Positions 8,561 through 16,850 of a stretch of DNA of 64,000 nt are shown in pieces (positions within the stretch are counted from its first letter, which is position 1; each line of letters opens with the position of its first letter). The stretch is from JANXQE01 sp035651635 (GTDB lineage: Bacteria > Verrucomicrobiota > Verrucomicrobiia > Limisphaerales > UBA8199): NCBI GenBank assembly GCA_035651635.1, contig DASRFK010000240.1, forward strand, positions 16,747 through 80,746. The letters run 5' to 3'. The notes under the pieces were generated by a model, which saw only the letters and a list, made by a program, of their open reading frames with translations, ran no database searches and was not told where the DNA came from. A program made the translations under genes and the position numbers.

Positions 8561-8800
8561 TCAGCCGCGGTCGACAAAGGATAAACGCTCGTCCGCTTCG
8601 CCGAGATCAGAAGTGCCGCCGTCGTCATCGCGCAATACAATACCACGCGCAGACCCGGCATGGTCCTCGTATCCCGGTGAAAACTCCTCGGACTCGCCAT
8701 TGCTGACAAAGACGACGGTCGCGAAAGTTCCGTCATACTGGACGCGGTCACCGGCACGAACGTCCTCGCCGGTCGAATAAAGCATCGGCTCGGTGTTCAT
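8561..8800 (-). CDS. Small conserved acidic protein
   Basis: 79 residues starting MNTEPMLYSTGEDVRAGDRV. The motif EDVRAGDRVQYDGTFATVVFV followed by SPGYEDH and GIVLRDDDG resembles a recurrent small bacterial protein of the form 'G-x-DRV-x-Y-x(3)-A-x-VVFV ... GxxLxFDDG', seen in immunity-like or hypothetical proteins (from memory). I know of no established function. ATG 8800 was chosen because the longer frame runs into the divergent aroG upstream region. The fold is likely a small SH3-like beta barrel (inference). Confidence 0.6.
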   Translation of the reverse strand: MNTEPMLYSTGEDVRAGDRVQYDGTFATVVFVSNGESEEFSPGYEDHAGSARGIVLRDDDGGTSDLGEADERLSFVDRG

Positions 8801-8938
8801 ACACGTATCAGGTTGCAAAGAATTGAAGCAAAAGCGGCCCCGGGCTGCAACACATTCCTGCGGCATAGAATCTTCCGCGGCGTTGGCGGTGTGGATAGGT
8901 CTTTCGCGAGCTGGCAGACTCTGTATAATCGCGGCGAA

Positions 8939-10012
8939 ATGCTGCCAACTCAGAACTTGCACGTTAAAGAGGCGGTGCGGCTGCTAACGCCCAGCGCCCT
9001 CAAGAGGCAACTGCCGGCCGGCGAGGGGGTCAATCGCGGTGTCGTTTCAAACCGCCAGGGCATTAGCAGAATCCTGCGACAAGAGGACTCACGGTTGCTG
9101 GTAGTGGTCGGACCTTGTTCGATCCATGATACCAAAGGGGCGCTGGAGTATGGCGCCAGGCTCAATGGGTTGCGCAAGGAATTGTCTCACCAATTGGAGA
9201 TTGTGATGCGGGTGTATTTCGAGAAGCCGCGGACGACCATCGGTTGGAAAGGCCTGATTAATGATCCCCATTTGGACGGCAGCTACGACATCGAGACGGG
9301 ACTTAAAAGCGCGCGCCGTTTGCTCCTGGAGCTGGCCGAGATGCAATTGCCCACGGCCACGGAGTTTCTCGATCCCATTATCCCTCAATACATCGATGAT
9401 CTGGTCACCTGGGTAGCTATCGGCGCACGAACGACCGAATCCCAAACCCATCGAGAGATGGCCAGCGGCCTCTCGATGCCGGTGGGGTTTAAAAACGGAA
9501 CGGACGGCAGCCTGCAGATCGCGCTGGACGCGATGATTTCGGCGCGCACGCCGCACAGCTTTTTGGGCATCGATCAGGACGGAGTCACCAGCATAATCCG
9601 CACGACGGGCAATTCAATTGGGCATATGGTGCTGCGCGGGGGCCGTGCCCGGCCGAATTACGACGCGGCCAGCTTGCGCGACGCGGAGCAACAGCTGGCC
9701 AAAGCGGGGTTGCCATCCATTTTAATGGTCGACTGCAGCCATGCCAACTCCGGCAAAGAGCATGCGCGCCAGGAAGAAGTTTGGCGCAGCGTTATCGAGC
9801 AACGCGTCAGCGGCAACGACGCCATCATTGGGCTGATGCTGGAAAGCTATCTGGAAGAAGGCAACCAGCCCTTCCCGCGCCCGGCGGCCGAGCTTCGTTA
9901 TGGCGTGTCCATCACGGATGCTTGCCTGGGCTGGGACGCCACCGAACGCCTGCTTCGCTGGGCGGCAGAGAAACTGCTTGAACGAAAATCGGCGGCGGTA
10001 GCGGTTGCTTAA
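8939..10012 (+). CDS. aroG: 3-deoxy-7-phosphoheptulonate synthase (DAHP synthase, class I)
   Basis: Condenses phosphoenolpyruvate and erythrose 4-phosphate in the first step of the shikimate pathway. Visible family motifs are VVGPCSIHD, RVYFEKPRTTIGWKGLINDPHLDGS, PTATEFLD, WVAIGARTTESQTHREMASGLSMPVGFKNGTDG and MVDCSHANSGK, including the metal-binding Cys and His. From ATG 8939 the protein is 357 residues, close to E. coli AroG. A frame extending back to 8813 adds 42 residues lacking any family match. The TAA stop overlaps the pgsA ATG by one base (TAATG), implying coupled translation. Confidence 0.92.
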   Translation: MLPTQNLHVKEAVRLLTPSALKRQLPAGEGVNRGVVSNRQGISRILRQEDSRLLVVVGPCSIHDTKGALEYGARLNGLRKELSHQLEIVMRVYFEKPRTTIGWKGLINDPHLDGSYDIETGLKSARRLLLELAEMQLPTATEFLDPIIPQYIDDLVTWVAIGARTTESQTHREMASGLSMPVGFKNGTDGSLQIALDAMISARTPHSFLGIDQDGVTSIIRTTGNSIGHMVLRGGRARPNYDAASLRDAEQQLAKAGLPSILMVDCSHANSGKEHARQEEVWRSVIEQRVSGNDAIIGLMLESYLEEGNQPFPRPAAELRYGVSITDACLGWDATERLLRWAAEKLLERKSAAVAVA

Positions 10013-10602
10013 TGAACCTGCCGAACAAGCTGACCGTTTCGCGGTTCATTTTGACCATCGCCTTTCTGGTCGTGATGTTTTCTCAGGTCCGCTACCACGA
10101 GACCATTGCGCTGGCCTTATTTATTGCCGGCGGCATCAGCGACTTCCTGGATGGTTACATCGCGAGAAGGGATAAGCTAATCACCAATTTCGGCATTCTG
10201 ATGGACCCGTTGGCCGACAAGATCATGGTTTGCTCGGCCTTTATCACCTTCGTCGGCCTCAAGCTGATGCCGGCGTGGATGGTGATAATTATTGTAGCCC
10301 GTGAACTGACGATAACCGGACTGCGCTTGCTGGCGGCGTCCAAGCAAGTGGTGCTGGCGGCCGAGGGGTACGGCAAGCATAAGACCATCTCGCAGATTGT
10401 TGCGATTATCGCAATCCTGCTGGGAATCAGCTACCACGATTGGGGCCGGGCTGGTGCGAGCATTTTTGGCTTCCAAATCTTCGGCGCCTCCTGGCTGGAC
10501 TCGTTTACCAAACTTTCTATCTGGGTCGCCGTCGTGCTCACCTTTCTTTCAGGAGGGTTGTACTTATGGCGAAACCGCAAAATTTACCTGGATGACATGT
10601 GA
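10012..10602 (+). CDS. pgsA: CDP-diacylglycerol--glycerol-3-phosphate 3-phosphatidyltransferase
   Basis: Inner-membrane enzyme (196 residues) that makes phosphatidylglycerophosphate. It carries the full CDP-alcohol phosphotransferase motif D-G-x2-A-R-x8-G-x3-D-x3-D (DGYIARR to DPLAD, about residues 46-68), and starts MNLPNKLTVSRF as usual for PgsA. Several hydrophobic helices follow. It is coupled to aroG upstream by TAATG and to pgpA downstream by a GTGA overlap, so two consecutive steps of phosphatidylglycerol synthesis are adjacent. Confidence 0.93.
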   Translation: MNLPNKLTVSRFILTIAFLVVMFSQVRYHETIALALFIAGGISDFLDGYIARRDKLITNFGILMDPLADKIMVCSAFITFVGLKLMPAWMVIIIVARELTITGLRLLAASKQVVLAAEGYGKHKTISQIVAIIAILLGISYHDWGRAGASIFGFQIFGASWLDSFTKLSIWVAVVLTFLSGGLYLWRNRKIYLDDM

Positions 10603-11099
10603 AGCTTTGGGTCGCTCAAGGATTCGGAATTGGGCGAGTTCCCGTGGCCCCCGGCACATTCGGCTCCGTGCTGGGGTTGCTCTGGTTTGGAGTGTTGCTG
10701 TCCAGTGGGCAGGTCTGGAGCCTGGTCAGCGGCACAGCGATGGGTCTCGGCATTTCGGTGTGGCTCTGCGGCGCGGCTGAAAAAGCGCTTGGGAAAAAAG
10801 ATCCCAGTTCGGTCATTCTCGATGAAATTACGGCGATGCCAGTGTGCTTCGTCTCGTGGGTGGCTCTCTATTTCCTGCGCAATGGCACCTTACCATCCCC
10901 GCATTACTTCGTCTCGAAACGCAATTGGTTTTTAACTCTCGGGGTGCTCGCCGCATTCCGCTTGTTTGACATCTGGAAGCCCTGGCCAGTGCGCCAAAGT
11001 CAGGCCTGGCCCGGAGGATGGGGTATTACCATCGACGATTTCCTGGCAGCGCTGTACGTGGCGGCATTGGTTTTGCTCATCCAGATCTGGAGAACCTGA
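10599..11099 (+). CDS. pgpA: Phosphatidylglycerophosphatase A
   Basis: 166 residues. PgpA dephosphorylates phosphatidylglycerophosphate to phosphatidylglycerol, the step after PgsA. Conserved signatures are GIGRVPVAPGTFGSVLG near the N-terminus, SSVILDEITAMPV (acidic metal ligands) and AFRLFDIWKPWPV near the C-terminus. Translation starts with GTG inside the pgsA stop region (GTGA overlap). Hydrophobic segments place it in the inner membrane. Confidence 0.92.
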   Translation: MKLWVAQGFGIGRVPVAPGTFGSVLGLLWFGVLLSSGQVWSLVSGTAMGLGISVWLCGAAEKALGKKDPSSVILDEITAMPVCFVSWVALYFLRNGTLPSPHYFVSKRNWFLTLGVLAAFRLFDIWKPWPVRQSQAWPGGWGITIDDFLAALYVAALVLLIQIWRT

Positions 11100-11178
11100 T
11101 GGTCCCACCACAAAGCTCTCCTGCGGGTGTTCAGCATCGGCGGCGCCTTTCCACGCCAGGACGTGGAACCGATCCGTT

Positions 11179-12069
11179 GTGAAAACCTGCGTCATCTTCA
11201 ATCCCGCCGCACGCGGAGAGAAGGCAAGGCGCTTTCGCAGGCACCTGGACGAAATCGGCTCGCAGAGCGTTTTGAAGCTAACGACCGGTCCCGGAGAAGC
11301 CCGGCGCCTGGCGTGTGAAGCTGTCGCCGAAGGCTTTGAAACGGTTGTAGCCGCGGGCGGCGATGGAACGGTCAATGAAGTGCTGAACGGGTTGGGAGAT
11401 GCTCGGCAAGGATTTGCACAAACGCGGTTGGGTGTGCTGCCGCTTGGGACAGTGAACGTATTCGCCAGAGAATTGGAAATTCCCCTCAAGATCACCGCGG
11501 CATGGAGTTGCATCCGCCGCGGGAGGGAGACTCAGATCGACTTGCCCTGCGCCCGAAGCACGCACAACGGCGCGAATCAGAGCAGGTACTTCGCGCAGTT
11601 GGCCGGCGCGGGCCTGGACGCGCGCGCAGTCGAATTGGTCGCCTGGGAACTTAAAAAAAAGATCGGGCCCCTGGCCTATGTGGTGGCGGGTCTTAGAGCC
11701 CTATTGGCCGCGCCGGCGGAAATCACCATAAGCGCAGATGGGAAGGAGGCAAGGGGCGCCTTGGTGCTGGTTGGAAATGGCCGGCTTTACGGCGGATCGT
11801 TCAGGGTGTTTCCGCGCGCGGACCTGCGCGACGGGTTGCTCGATGTCTGCCTGTTCCCGCGGGTAAACTGGCTGACTCTGGCCCGATGCGGGCCGGGTTT
11901 GCTCGTGCGGGGTGAGTTGCCTGGTTCAGCGGTCCAACTGTTTCAAGCAAAGAATATCACCCTAACGGCGGCAAACCGGACGCCGGCCGAAATCGACGGG
12001 GAACTGTTCGGAACTCTCCCGGCGAGCTTTTCACTGACACCACACCGACTGCGAGTCATTGTCCCGTAA
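11179..12069 (+). CDS. Diacylglycerol/lipid kinase family protein (DagK/YegS-like)
   Basis: 296 residues from GTG 11179 (VKTCVIFNPAARGEK). An upstream frame to 10966 overlaps pgpA and is not family-like. It carries the DAGK catalytic nucleotide-binding signature GGDGTVNEVLNGL at about 60-72 and LPLGTVNVFARELEI, typical of soluble bacterial lipid kinases. The C-terminal half (LVLVGNGRLYGGSFRVFPRA...) matches the YegS-type second domain. It probably phosphorylates diacylglycerol or a related lipid, which fits its place after pgsA-pgpA; the substrate is inferred. Confidence 0.87.
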   Translation: MKTCVIFNPAARGEKARRFRRHLDEIGSQSVLKLTTGPGEARRLACEAVAEGFETVVAAGGDGTVNEVLNGLGDARQGFAQTRLGVLPLGTVNVFARELEIPLKITAAWSCIRRGRETQIDLPCARSTHNGANQSRYFAQLAGAGLDARAVELVAWELKKKIGPLAYVVAGLRALLAAPAEITISADGKEARGALVLVGNGRLYGGSFRVFPRADLRDGLLDVCLFPRVNWLTLARCGPGLLVRGELPGSAVQLFQAKNITLTAANRTPAEIDGELFGTLPASFSLTPHRLRVIVP

Positions 12070-12131
12070 CCGTCGTGACTGGCGGGATCGCCACGAGCAA
12101 CCGCCGCGACCCGCCAGCGCTTTCCGATTGC

Positions 12132-12692
12132 CTAGGCGGCCCGTCGATAATTGGAGTTTTGCTGATCCTTTTCACTGACACGCTCTTCGCCAGAGGTTGA
12201 AATATCCTCCGCCCCGGCGCGTTCCAAGAGGTCCTTGGCTGTCTTAATTTGATCCCCGTTTTCACAATGTACGGCCAGCAGGATCCGTCCCTCCCGCAAC
12301 CGGCTTTCATATCGCTTCGCTTCGTACTCGGGTATACCCATCCCGACCAAGGTTCCAATCAAGCCTCCGGCAACGCCGCCGACCGCTGCCCCGCTGAGAG
12401 CGGCCATAAGCGGGCCTGCGGCGACAAAAGGCCCGAGACCGGGAATAGCTAAGGCGCCAATGCCCACCAACCACCCCAACACACCCCCCAGGACTCCGCC
12501 AGTGCCGGCGCCCGTAGCAGCTCCTTCGGGCGCCTTCGTTCCTTTAGCATAAGCGAACTGCCGAGTGCTGTTGGTGTCGGGCAATAGCACGGATATGTCA
12601 TTGTTGGAAAAGCCGGCGCCACGGAGGTTTTCGATGATCTGGCAGGCTTGCCCTTCATCGCGTACGAGACTGAATACAGATTTTTTTGCCAT
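12132..12692 (-). CDS. General-stress-protein-17M-like protein with glycine-zipper segment
   Basis: 186 residues. The N-terminal region (MAKKSVFSLVRDEGQACQIIENLRGAGFSNNDISVLLPD) resembles the YflT/general stress 17M fold. A Gly/Ala-rich hydrophobic segment of about 60 residues follows (GAGTGGVLGGVLGWLVGIG to GGVAGGLIGTLVGMGIPEYEA), a glycine-zipper membrane hairpin. The C-terminal repeat of the ferredoxin-like half (YESRLREGRILLAVHCENGDQIKTAKDLLERAGAEDI) includes the conserved 'G-I-PE-YEA-K-YE' junction seen in DUF1269/low-temperature-induced proteins. Probably a membrane-associated stress protein; it lies just downstream of the BON lipoprotein gene. Confidence 0.75.
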   Translation of the reverse strand: MAKKSVFSLVRDEGQACQIIENLRGAGFSNNDISVLLPDTNSTRQFAYAKGTKAPEGAATGAGTGGVLGGVLGWLVGIGALAIPGLGPFVAAGPLMAALSGAAVGGVAGGLIGTLVGMGIPEYEAKRYESRLREGRILLAVHCENGDQIKTAKDLLERAGAEDISTSGEERVSEKDQQNSNYRRAA

Positions 12693-12730
12693 AAATGTGC
12701 TTTCGATTTGTAGTTATTAGTTATTTGTAG

Positions 12731-13192
12731 TTATTGGTTTGTTGCCTTTGCTTCAAGCTGATCGTCAATCTTGTCCCCCGCAATTTGCTGCGCCAGCGAG
12801 GTGATTGTTTTTCGTTCCTCTTCATTCTTTACGGGACCGCGCAGGGTAACCTTCCCGCCACTGGTGATTATTTTGATATTCTTGGCGTCAGCGGAAAGCT
12901 GGTCGTTAGAAACGATCGCCTTTCTGACACGACGGGTCAGGTCGAGATCGCTTTGGCTCTCGCCCTGGTCCAATGGCGTTAGACTTTGGTCCGAACGATC
13001 CCTGACATTCTTTCCAGTGTTGTCGGGGGCGCTCGTAATCTCGCCGCGCCGATTGGAATCAGCCGAAGCGGAACTTCCAGAAGAAGTTATCTGATTGTCG
13101 CTGGAACCGCCCGCAGCGGTATCCGAGTTGCGGTTGCAGCCCACGCTCAAGAGCAGAGCTGTTAAGGTGCAAACGTAGGGTAATATTTTCAT
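12731..13192 (-). CDS. BON-domain lipoprotein
   Basis: 153 residues from ATG 13192, preceded by a strong AGGAG-type ribosome site (GGAAGGAGAAAAAA). The N-terminus is a lipoprotein signal (MKILPYVCTLTALLLSVGC) with lipobox Cys19. A Ser/Asn/Gly-rich linker follows, then a BON domain at about 80-148 (SDLDLTRRVRKAIVSNDQLS..., GKVTLRGPVKNEEERKTI). BON proteins such as OsmY are periplasmic, osmotically induced and phospholipid-binding. Together with the adjacent YflT-like gene it forms a plausible envelope-stress pair. Confidence 0.85.
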   Translation of the reverse strand: MKILPYVCTLTALLLSVGCNRNSDTAAGGSSDNQITSSGSSASADSNRRGEITSAPDNTGKNVRDRSDQSLTPLDQGESQSDLDLTRRVRKAIVSNDQLSADAKNIKIITSGGKVTLRGPVKNEEERKTITSLAQQIAGDKIDDQLEAKATNQ

Positions 13193-13342
13193 GCGTTTTT
13201 TCTCCTTCCAAACTGTTGCACGAATATTGCTCGCTCCTATGGGGTGTTCTGTGCCCCTGCGCCACACAATCAGGGCGGGGCCAATGGCAGGAATATGCCT
13301 ACTTACATTGTCAAGCTCAGGGAGCCTATTTTGCATCGCTAA

Positions 13343-14338
13343 ATGAAACGTGGGGCTATCGGGATCGATATTGGCGGCACAAAAACCCTTTGTCTGCTGG
13401 TGGACGAAAACTATCGAGTTCTGGAAGAAACCAAATTTAAGACCGAGGCGACTGAAGGCGAGCGAAGCTTTTGTCGTAAATTACGCGGCTCGGTCCGAAA
13501 GCTACAAGAACTGGCCACAAAAGAAAAAATTGTTTTGGCAGGAGTTGGCATAGCTTGTGCCGGGCAGGTTGATTGCGACAAGCTGCAGATCCGCAGCTCC
13601 CCGAACCTGCTTCGTCTGGAAGGCTGCGAAATCGGATCCGAACTGGAGAGCGAGCTGCGAGTCAAAGTGCACCTTCGAAACGACGTGCAAATGGGCATTT
13701 ATGGAGAATTCAAACTGGGCGCCGCGCGTGGCACAACGAACGCCTTGGGTATTTTCTTCGGCACCGGTGTCGGAAGTGGAGCAATCATTAATGGGCAGTT
13801 GCACCAGGGGGCCTCAGGACTCGGCGGCCAGATTGGGGGGTTGCTCGCCCAGCCGGTAGGTGGGCCCGAAGCTGCCCTGAGCCATGGAATCGTCGATCGA
13901 ATCGCGAGCAAAGCCGCCATCGCAGGAGAGGCACTGGTTATGGCCGTTAAGGAGTGGGCTCCGTATCTTCATGGCAAAGTCGGATCGGACCTTTCGAAAG
14001 TGACCTGGGGAGCTCTCAAACGCTCAGTGGAGCACGGAGACAAACAGGTCGAACAGATGTTGCGTGCCCGCATGCGGGTAGTAGGGATCGCAACTTCCAA
14101 CGTCGTTAATTTCCTCAACCCGGAGCTGGTGCTCCTGGGCGGTGGACTGGTTCATGCCTTTCCGAAACTGGCGCGAAAGGAATTTGAGGCGGGTTTACGC
14201 CAGCACCTTATTCCCGAAGTCGGAGAAGTTCTGAAAGTTAAAACGGCTGAGCTGGGCAAGAGTGCGGCTGCCTTGGGAGCCTCATGTGTGGCGTTGGGAG
14301 AACGTCCGGAAATGGTTGGGATGCGGGAAGCCGCTTGA
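13343..14338 (+). CDS. ROK family protein with degenerate zinc and sugar site
   Basis: 331 residues of the ROK (repressor/ORF/kinase) fold. The N-terminal phosphate loop GIDIGGTKT, the catalytic-type Asp114 in RNDVQMGIYGE and the GIFFGTGVGSGAIINGQL motif are clear. The usual 'GxxGExGH' and CxCGxxGCxE zinc motif are not present: the segment reads GASGLGGQIGGLL, with Gln163 for the sugar-contact Glu and Gly166 for the zinc His, and no Cys cluster follows. There is no HTH, so it is kinase-like rather than a NagC-type repressor. Sugar kinase activity is therefore doubtful; the true substrate is unknown. Confidence 0.8.
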   Translation: MKRGAIGIDIGGTKTLCLLVDENYRVLEETKFKTEATEGERSFCRKLRGSVRKLQELATKEKIVLAGVGIACAGQVDCDKLQIRSSPNLLRLEGCEIGSELESELRVKVHLRNDVQMGIYGEFKLGAARGTTNALGIFFGTGVGSGAIINGQLHQGASGLGGQIGGLLAQPVGGPEAALSHGIVDRIASKAAIAGEALVMAVKEWAPYLHGKVGSDLSKVTWGALKRSVEHGDKQVEQMLRARMRVVGIATSNVVNFLNPELVLLGGGLVHAFPKLARKEFEAGLRQHLIPEVGEVLKVKTAELGKSAAALGASCVALGERPEMVGMREAA

Positions 14339-14388
14339 AATCCAGGTCAGCCGGTTGCAAATAACCGCGGGCGGAAGGACATATAACG

Positions 14389-15453
14389 ATGGAGAACGGG
14401 AGAGCTGCCAAGCGGGTTCGATTCGAAATCACGTGGCCAACCATCATTAAGCTCCTGGTGGGCGTGCTGCTGGGTTTCATAGCGGTGAGAGTGTGGCCGG
14501 CAGTCCAACTGCTTACGATTGCGATCCTGGTGGCAGTGGTGCTGTACCGCGTGGTCTCTTGGGTCTGCGCCAAAGGCTGGCCGAGGTGGTTGGGTTTGCT
14601 GCTCGCTACCTTAACGCTGCTGGCAATCATAGGCGCTTTATTCGGTTTGATCGTGCCCATGGTGGCAAGCGAGGGCTCAAAGCTCCCCGGCAGCCTTCCA
14701 AAAATGAAGGAGCAGATCCTTGCGCACGTACCAGAAAACGGACCCACGCATGAGTTGGCCCAGAGCATCTTCAACCTCGGGAATGGACAGAATTCGCAGC
14801 GAATGCTTGAGAAAGGACTGAGCATGGTGAAGACCACGATCGGCGGCCTGATTGACGTCGTGGTAGTGTTCGCGCTTGTGATTTATTTGATGGCCGACGG
14901 CCCGCGGGCCCTCGAATGGTGGATCGCCTTTTTCCCTCGAGAGAAGCGGGCGCGGGTATCAAAAGGGCTTGATGAGATTGGGGACCGGATTGTCGCTTAT
15001 GTGACAGGTCAATTCATCGTCTCGGCCTTGTTTGCAACCTATTGCTGCATCCTTTTGTCGGCCTTGAAGGTGCCCATGGCGCTGCTGCTGGGCGTGCTGG
15101 CCGGCATGGTCGATATTGTGCCAATCCTAGGAATATTAATCGCCCTGGTACCCGCGGCGCTTGTGGCCTTAACGGTCTCGCCGACCAAAGCCCTGATGGT
15201 GGTCGCTGGCTACCTTTTGTACCACGGCCTGGAGGATTATCTAATCGTTCCCAAGGTTTACGGAAACAAGCTTAAAATATCCACCCTGGCTGTGCTGGTC
15301 GCCATGTTGGCCGGCGGAGTTGTGGCCGGAGTGCTCGGCGCCATTGCCACGCTGCCCATGGTGGCCGCTTACCCCGCTCTCGAGCGATTATGGTTTGCGC
15401 GGCGACTGGAACCCGAAGTGGTGAAGGACCACGAGGATTTGCGCGCCGCTTGA
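14389..15453 (+). CDS. AI-2E family transporter
   Basis: 354-residue membrane protein of the AI-2E/UPF0118 family. It has eight or so helices, with the conserved central part (GDRIVAYVTGQFIVSALFATY...) and the GMVDIVPILGILIALVPA and LEDYLIVPKVYGNKLKISTLAVLVAMLAGG motifs near the C-terminus. The ATG is preceded by GGAAGGA at good spacing. Members have been linked to AI-2 export or Na+/H+ antiport; the substrate here is unknown. It follows the ROK gene by 50 nt. Confidence 0.87.
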   Translation: MENGRAAKRVRFEITWPTIIKLLVGVLLGFIAVRVWPAVQLLTIAILVAVVLYRVVSWVCAKGWPRWLGLLLATLTLLAIIGALFGLIVPMVASEGSKLPGSLPKMKEQILAHVPENGPTHELAQSIFNLGNGQNSQRMLEKGLSMVKTTIGGLIDVVVVFALVIYLMADGPRALEWWIAFFPREKRARVSKGLDEIGDRIVAYVTGQFIVSALFATYCCILLSALKVPMALLLGVLAGMVDIVPILGILIALVPAALVALTVSPTKALMVVAGYLLYHGLEDYLIVPKVYGNKLKISTLAVLVAMLAGGVVAGVLGAIATLPMVAAYPALERLWFARRLEPEVVKDHEDLRAA

Positions 15454-15511
15454 GGAGTTCTTCGCCAAAGAGCGCTGGCAGTCTTGCGGGTCTACGCAGG
15501 GTAGTTTAGTA

Positions 15512-15610
15512 GGTTGGTGACGGCGGGGCGAGGGGTCAGTTCCCAATTTTTCCCCGCTCACAAGCGCCGAAAAATTGCGGCACTGACCCCTCGCCCCGCC
15601 GTCACTAACC
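15512..15610. repeat. 99-bp nested inverted repeat
   Basis: Arms 15512-15540 and 15582-15610 (29 bp) match as inverted repeats with one mismatch. Inside them a second pair, CAATTTTT (15544-15551) and AAAAATTG (15570-15577), extends the symmetry. It lies between the AI-2E gene and the aldo/keto reductase gene, 58 nt after the former's stop. It is unrelated in sequence to the 121-bp elements. It could be a REP/MITE-like element or a strong transcript end; there is no T-run directly after the stem. Confidence 0.75.
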
Positions 15611-15697
15611 GGTTACAGGGTAGCCGACATTCGAGTTGCGCAACCGGATCATTTAGGGGACCTTTTGCCTAACACTTTTTCAAACGATAAAGCACAA

Positions 15698-16735
15698 ATG
15701 AAACGACGCGTGTTCCTCAAGACCGTGGGCAGCGCGGCCGGTGCGGCGGCGCTGGGTGTACCGGAAGTTTTCGCAGATCGCCAACCGGCACGAGCCGATG
15801 AATTGCCAAAACGCCCGCTCGGGCGGACAGGCGTCAAAGTGTCCATCGTCGCATTTCCGGGCCTTGCGCTGATCAAGTGCGACCAGGCGACTGGCACCCA
15901 GGCCCTCCATGCCGCGTTTGAAATGGGTGTCAATTATTTCGATGTCGCCCCTGCGTACGGCAATGGCGATGCGGAAATTAAGATGGGAGTAGGACTACAA
16001 GGACTGGACCGCGACAAGTACTTCCTTGCATGCAAAACGCACGAGCGCGGTCGGGCAGGTGCCCAGACTGAGTTGGACCGTTCCCTTCAGCGCCTCAAGA
16101 CCGATCATTTCGACTTATACCAATTGCATCACCTGGTCACGCCAACCGAGGTGAGGCAAGCCCTGGGTCCCGGAGGCGCCATGGAAACCGTTTTGAAAGC
16201 GCGTGAGCAAGGCAAGGTCAAGTACATCGGCTTTTCCGCCCACACTACTAAAGGGGCGCTGGAAGCCATGAAGACCTTCACCTTCGATACGGTCATGTTC
16301 CCCATAAACTTTGTCGAATACTACACCCGCGACTTCGGGAAAGAAGTTATCGCTTTGGCCAACCAACAAGGGGCGGGTCTGATTTCGATCAAACCTATTT
16401 CCTGGGGTACCTGGCCAAAGCAAGGCCGAAAAGACCGGGATTGGTGGTATCGGTCGGTCGAGGATCCAGAACAAATTGAATTGGCCGTTAGATTTGCCCT
16501 TTCGCAAAAAGGAGTCGCGGCCGCGATCCCGACCTCGTTCATCGAGTTGTTCCAGAAAACGGTCGAAGCGGCCAGGCACTTCAAACCGTTGGACGAAACC
16601 GCCACAAAGCAACTCCAGGAAATGGCACTCAACCGTGAATCTATTTTCCTGGAGGAAGAAAAGCGGGTCGCTGTAAACCATCCACACTGTAATCCGGCTT
16701 ACCCTTACGGCGCACCGGAATCACTGTCTGCCTGA
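15698..16735 (+). CDS. Tat-exported aldo/keto reductase
   Basis: 345 residues from ATG 15698. The start MKRRVFLKTVGSAAGAAALGV is a twin-arginine signal (RRVFLK), so the enzyme is predicted to be periplasmic. The AKR fold follows: PLGRTGVKVS, YFDVAPAYGNGDAEIKMG (Asp and Tyr of the tetrad), ACKTHERGR (Lys) and FDLYQLHH. A TTG at 15665 gives a longer frame but puts the signal inside. The TGA stop sits in the loop of a perfect 7-bp hairpin. Related Tat-AKR proteins occur widely in planctomycetes and verrucomicrobia; the substrate is unknown. Confidence 0.87.
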   Translation: MKRRVFLKTVGSAAGAAALGVPEVFADRQPARADELPKRPLGRTGVKVSIVAFPGLALIKCDQATGTQALHAAFEMGVNYFDVAPAYGNGDAEIKMGVGLQGLDRDKYFLACKTHERGRAGAQTELDRSLQRLKTDHFDLYQLHHLVTPTEVRQALGPGGAMETVLKAREQGKVKYIGFSAHTTKGALEAMKTFTFDTVMFPINFVEYYTRDFGKEVIALANQQGAGLISIKPISWGTWPKQGRKDRDWWYRSVEDPEQIELAVRFALSQKGVAAAIPTSFIELFQKTVEAARHFKPLDETATKQLQEMALNRESIFLEEEKRVAVNHPHCNPAYPYGAPESLSA

Positions 16736-16742
16736 GGCAGAC
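16726..16742 (+). repeat. Perfect 7-bp hairpin with stop codon as loop
   Basis: GTCTGCC (16726-16732) and GGCAGAC (16736-16742) pair perfectly, and the three-base loop is the TGA stop of the aldo/keto reductase. The stem is followed by GGGAGGGG and not by a T-run, so it is not a canonical intrinsic terminator. Confidence 0.6.
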
Positions 16743-16850
16743 GGGAGGGGACTGAGGTAAGGCTCGTTGCTGTCAGTCAGAGCCCCGGACCTCTGTGCGA
16801 CAATTACAATCAAAGCTCGACCCGGCCAATGAGATGGGCATGCTGCACCC

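Noticed and set aside
8511..8757. N-terminal extension of the TPR membrane protein
   Set aside because: It overlaps the 79-residue gene in another frame and has no hydrophobic or family features before MDRKRRTVVYL.
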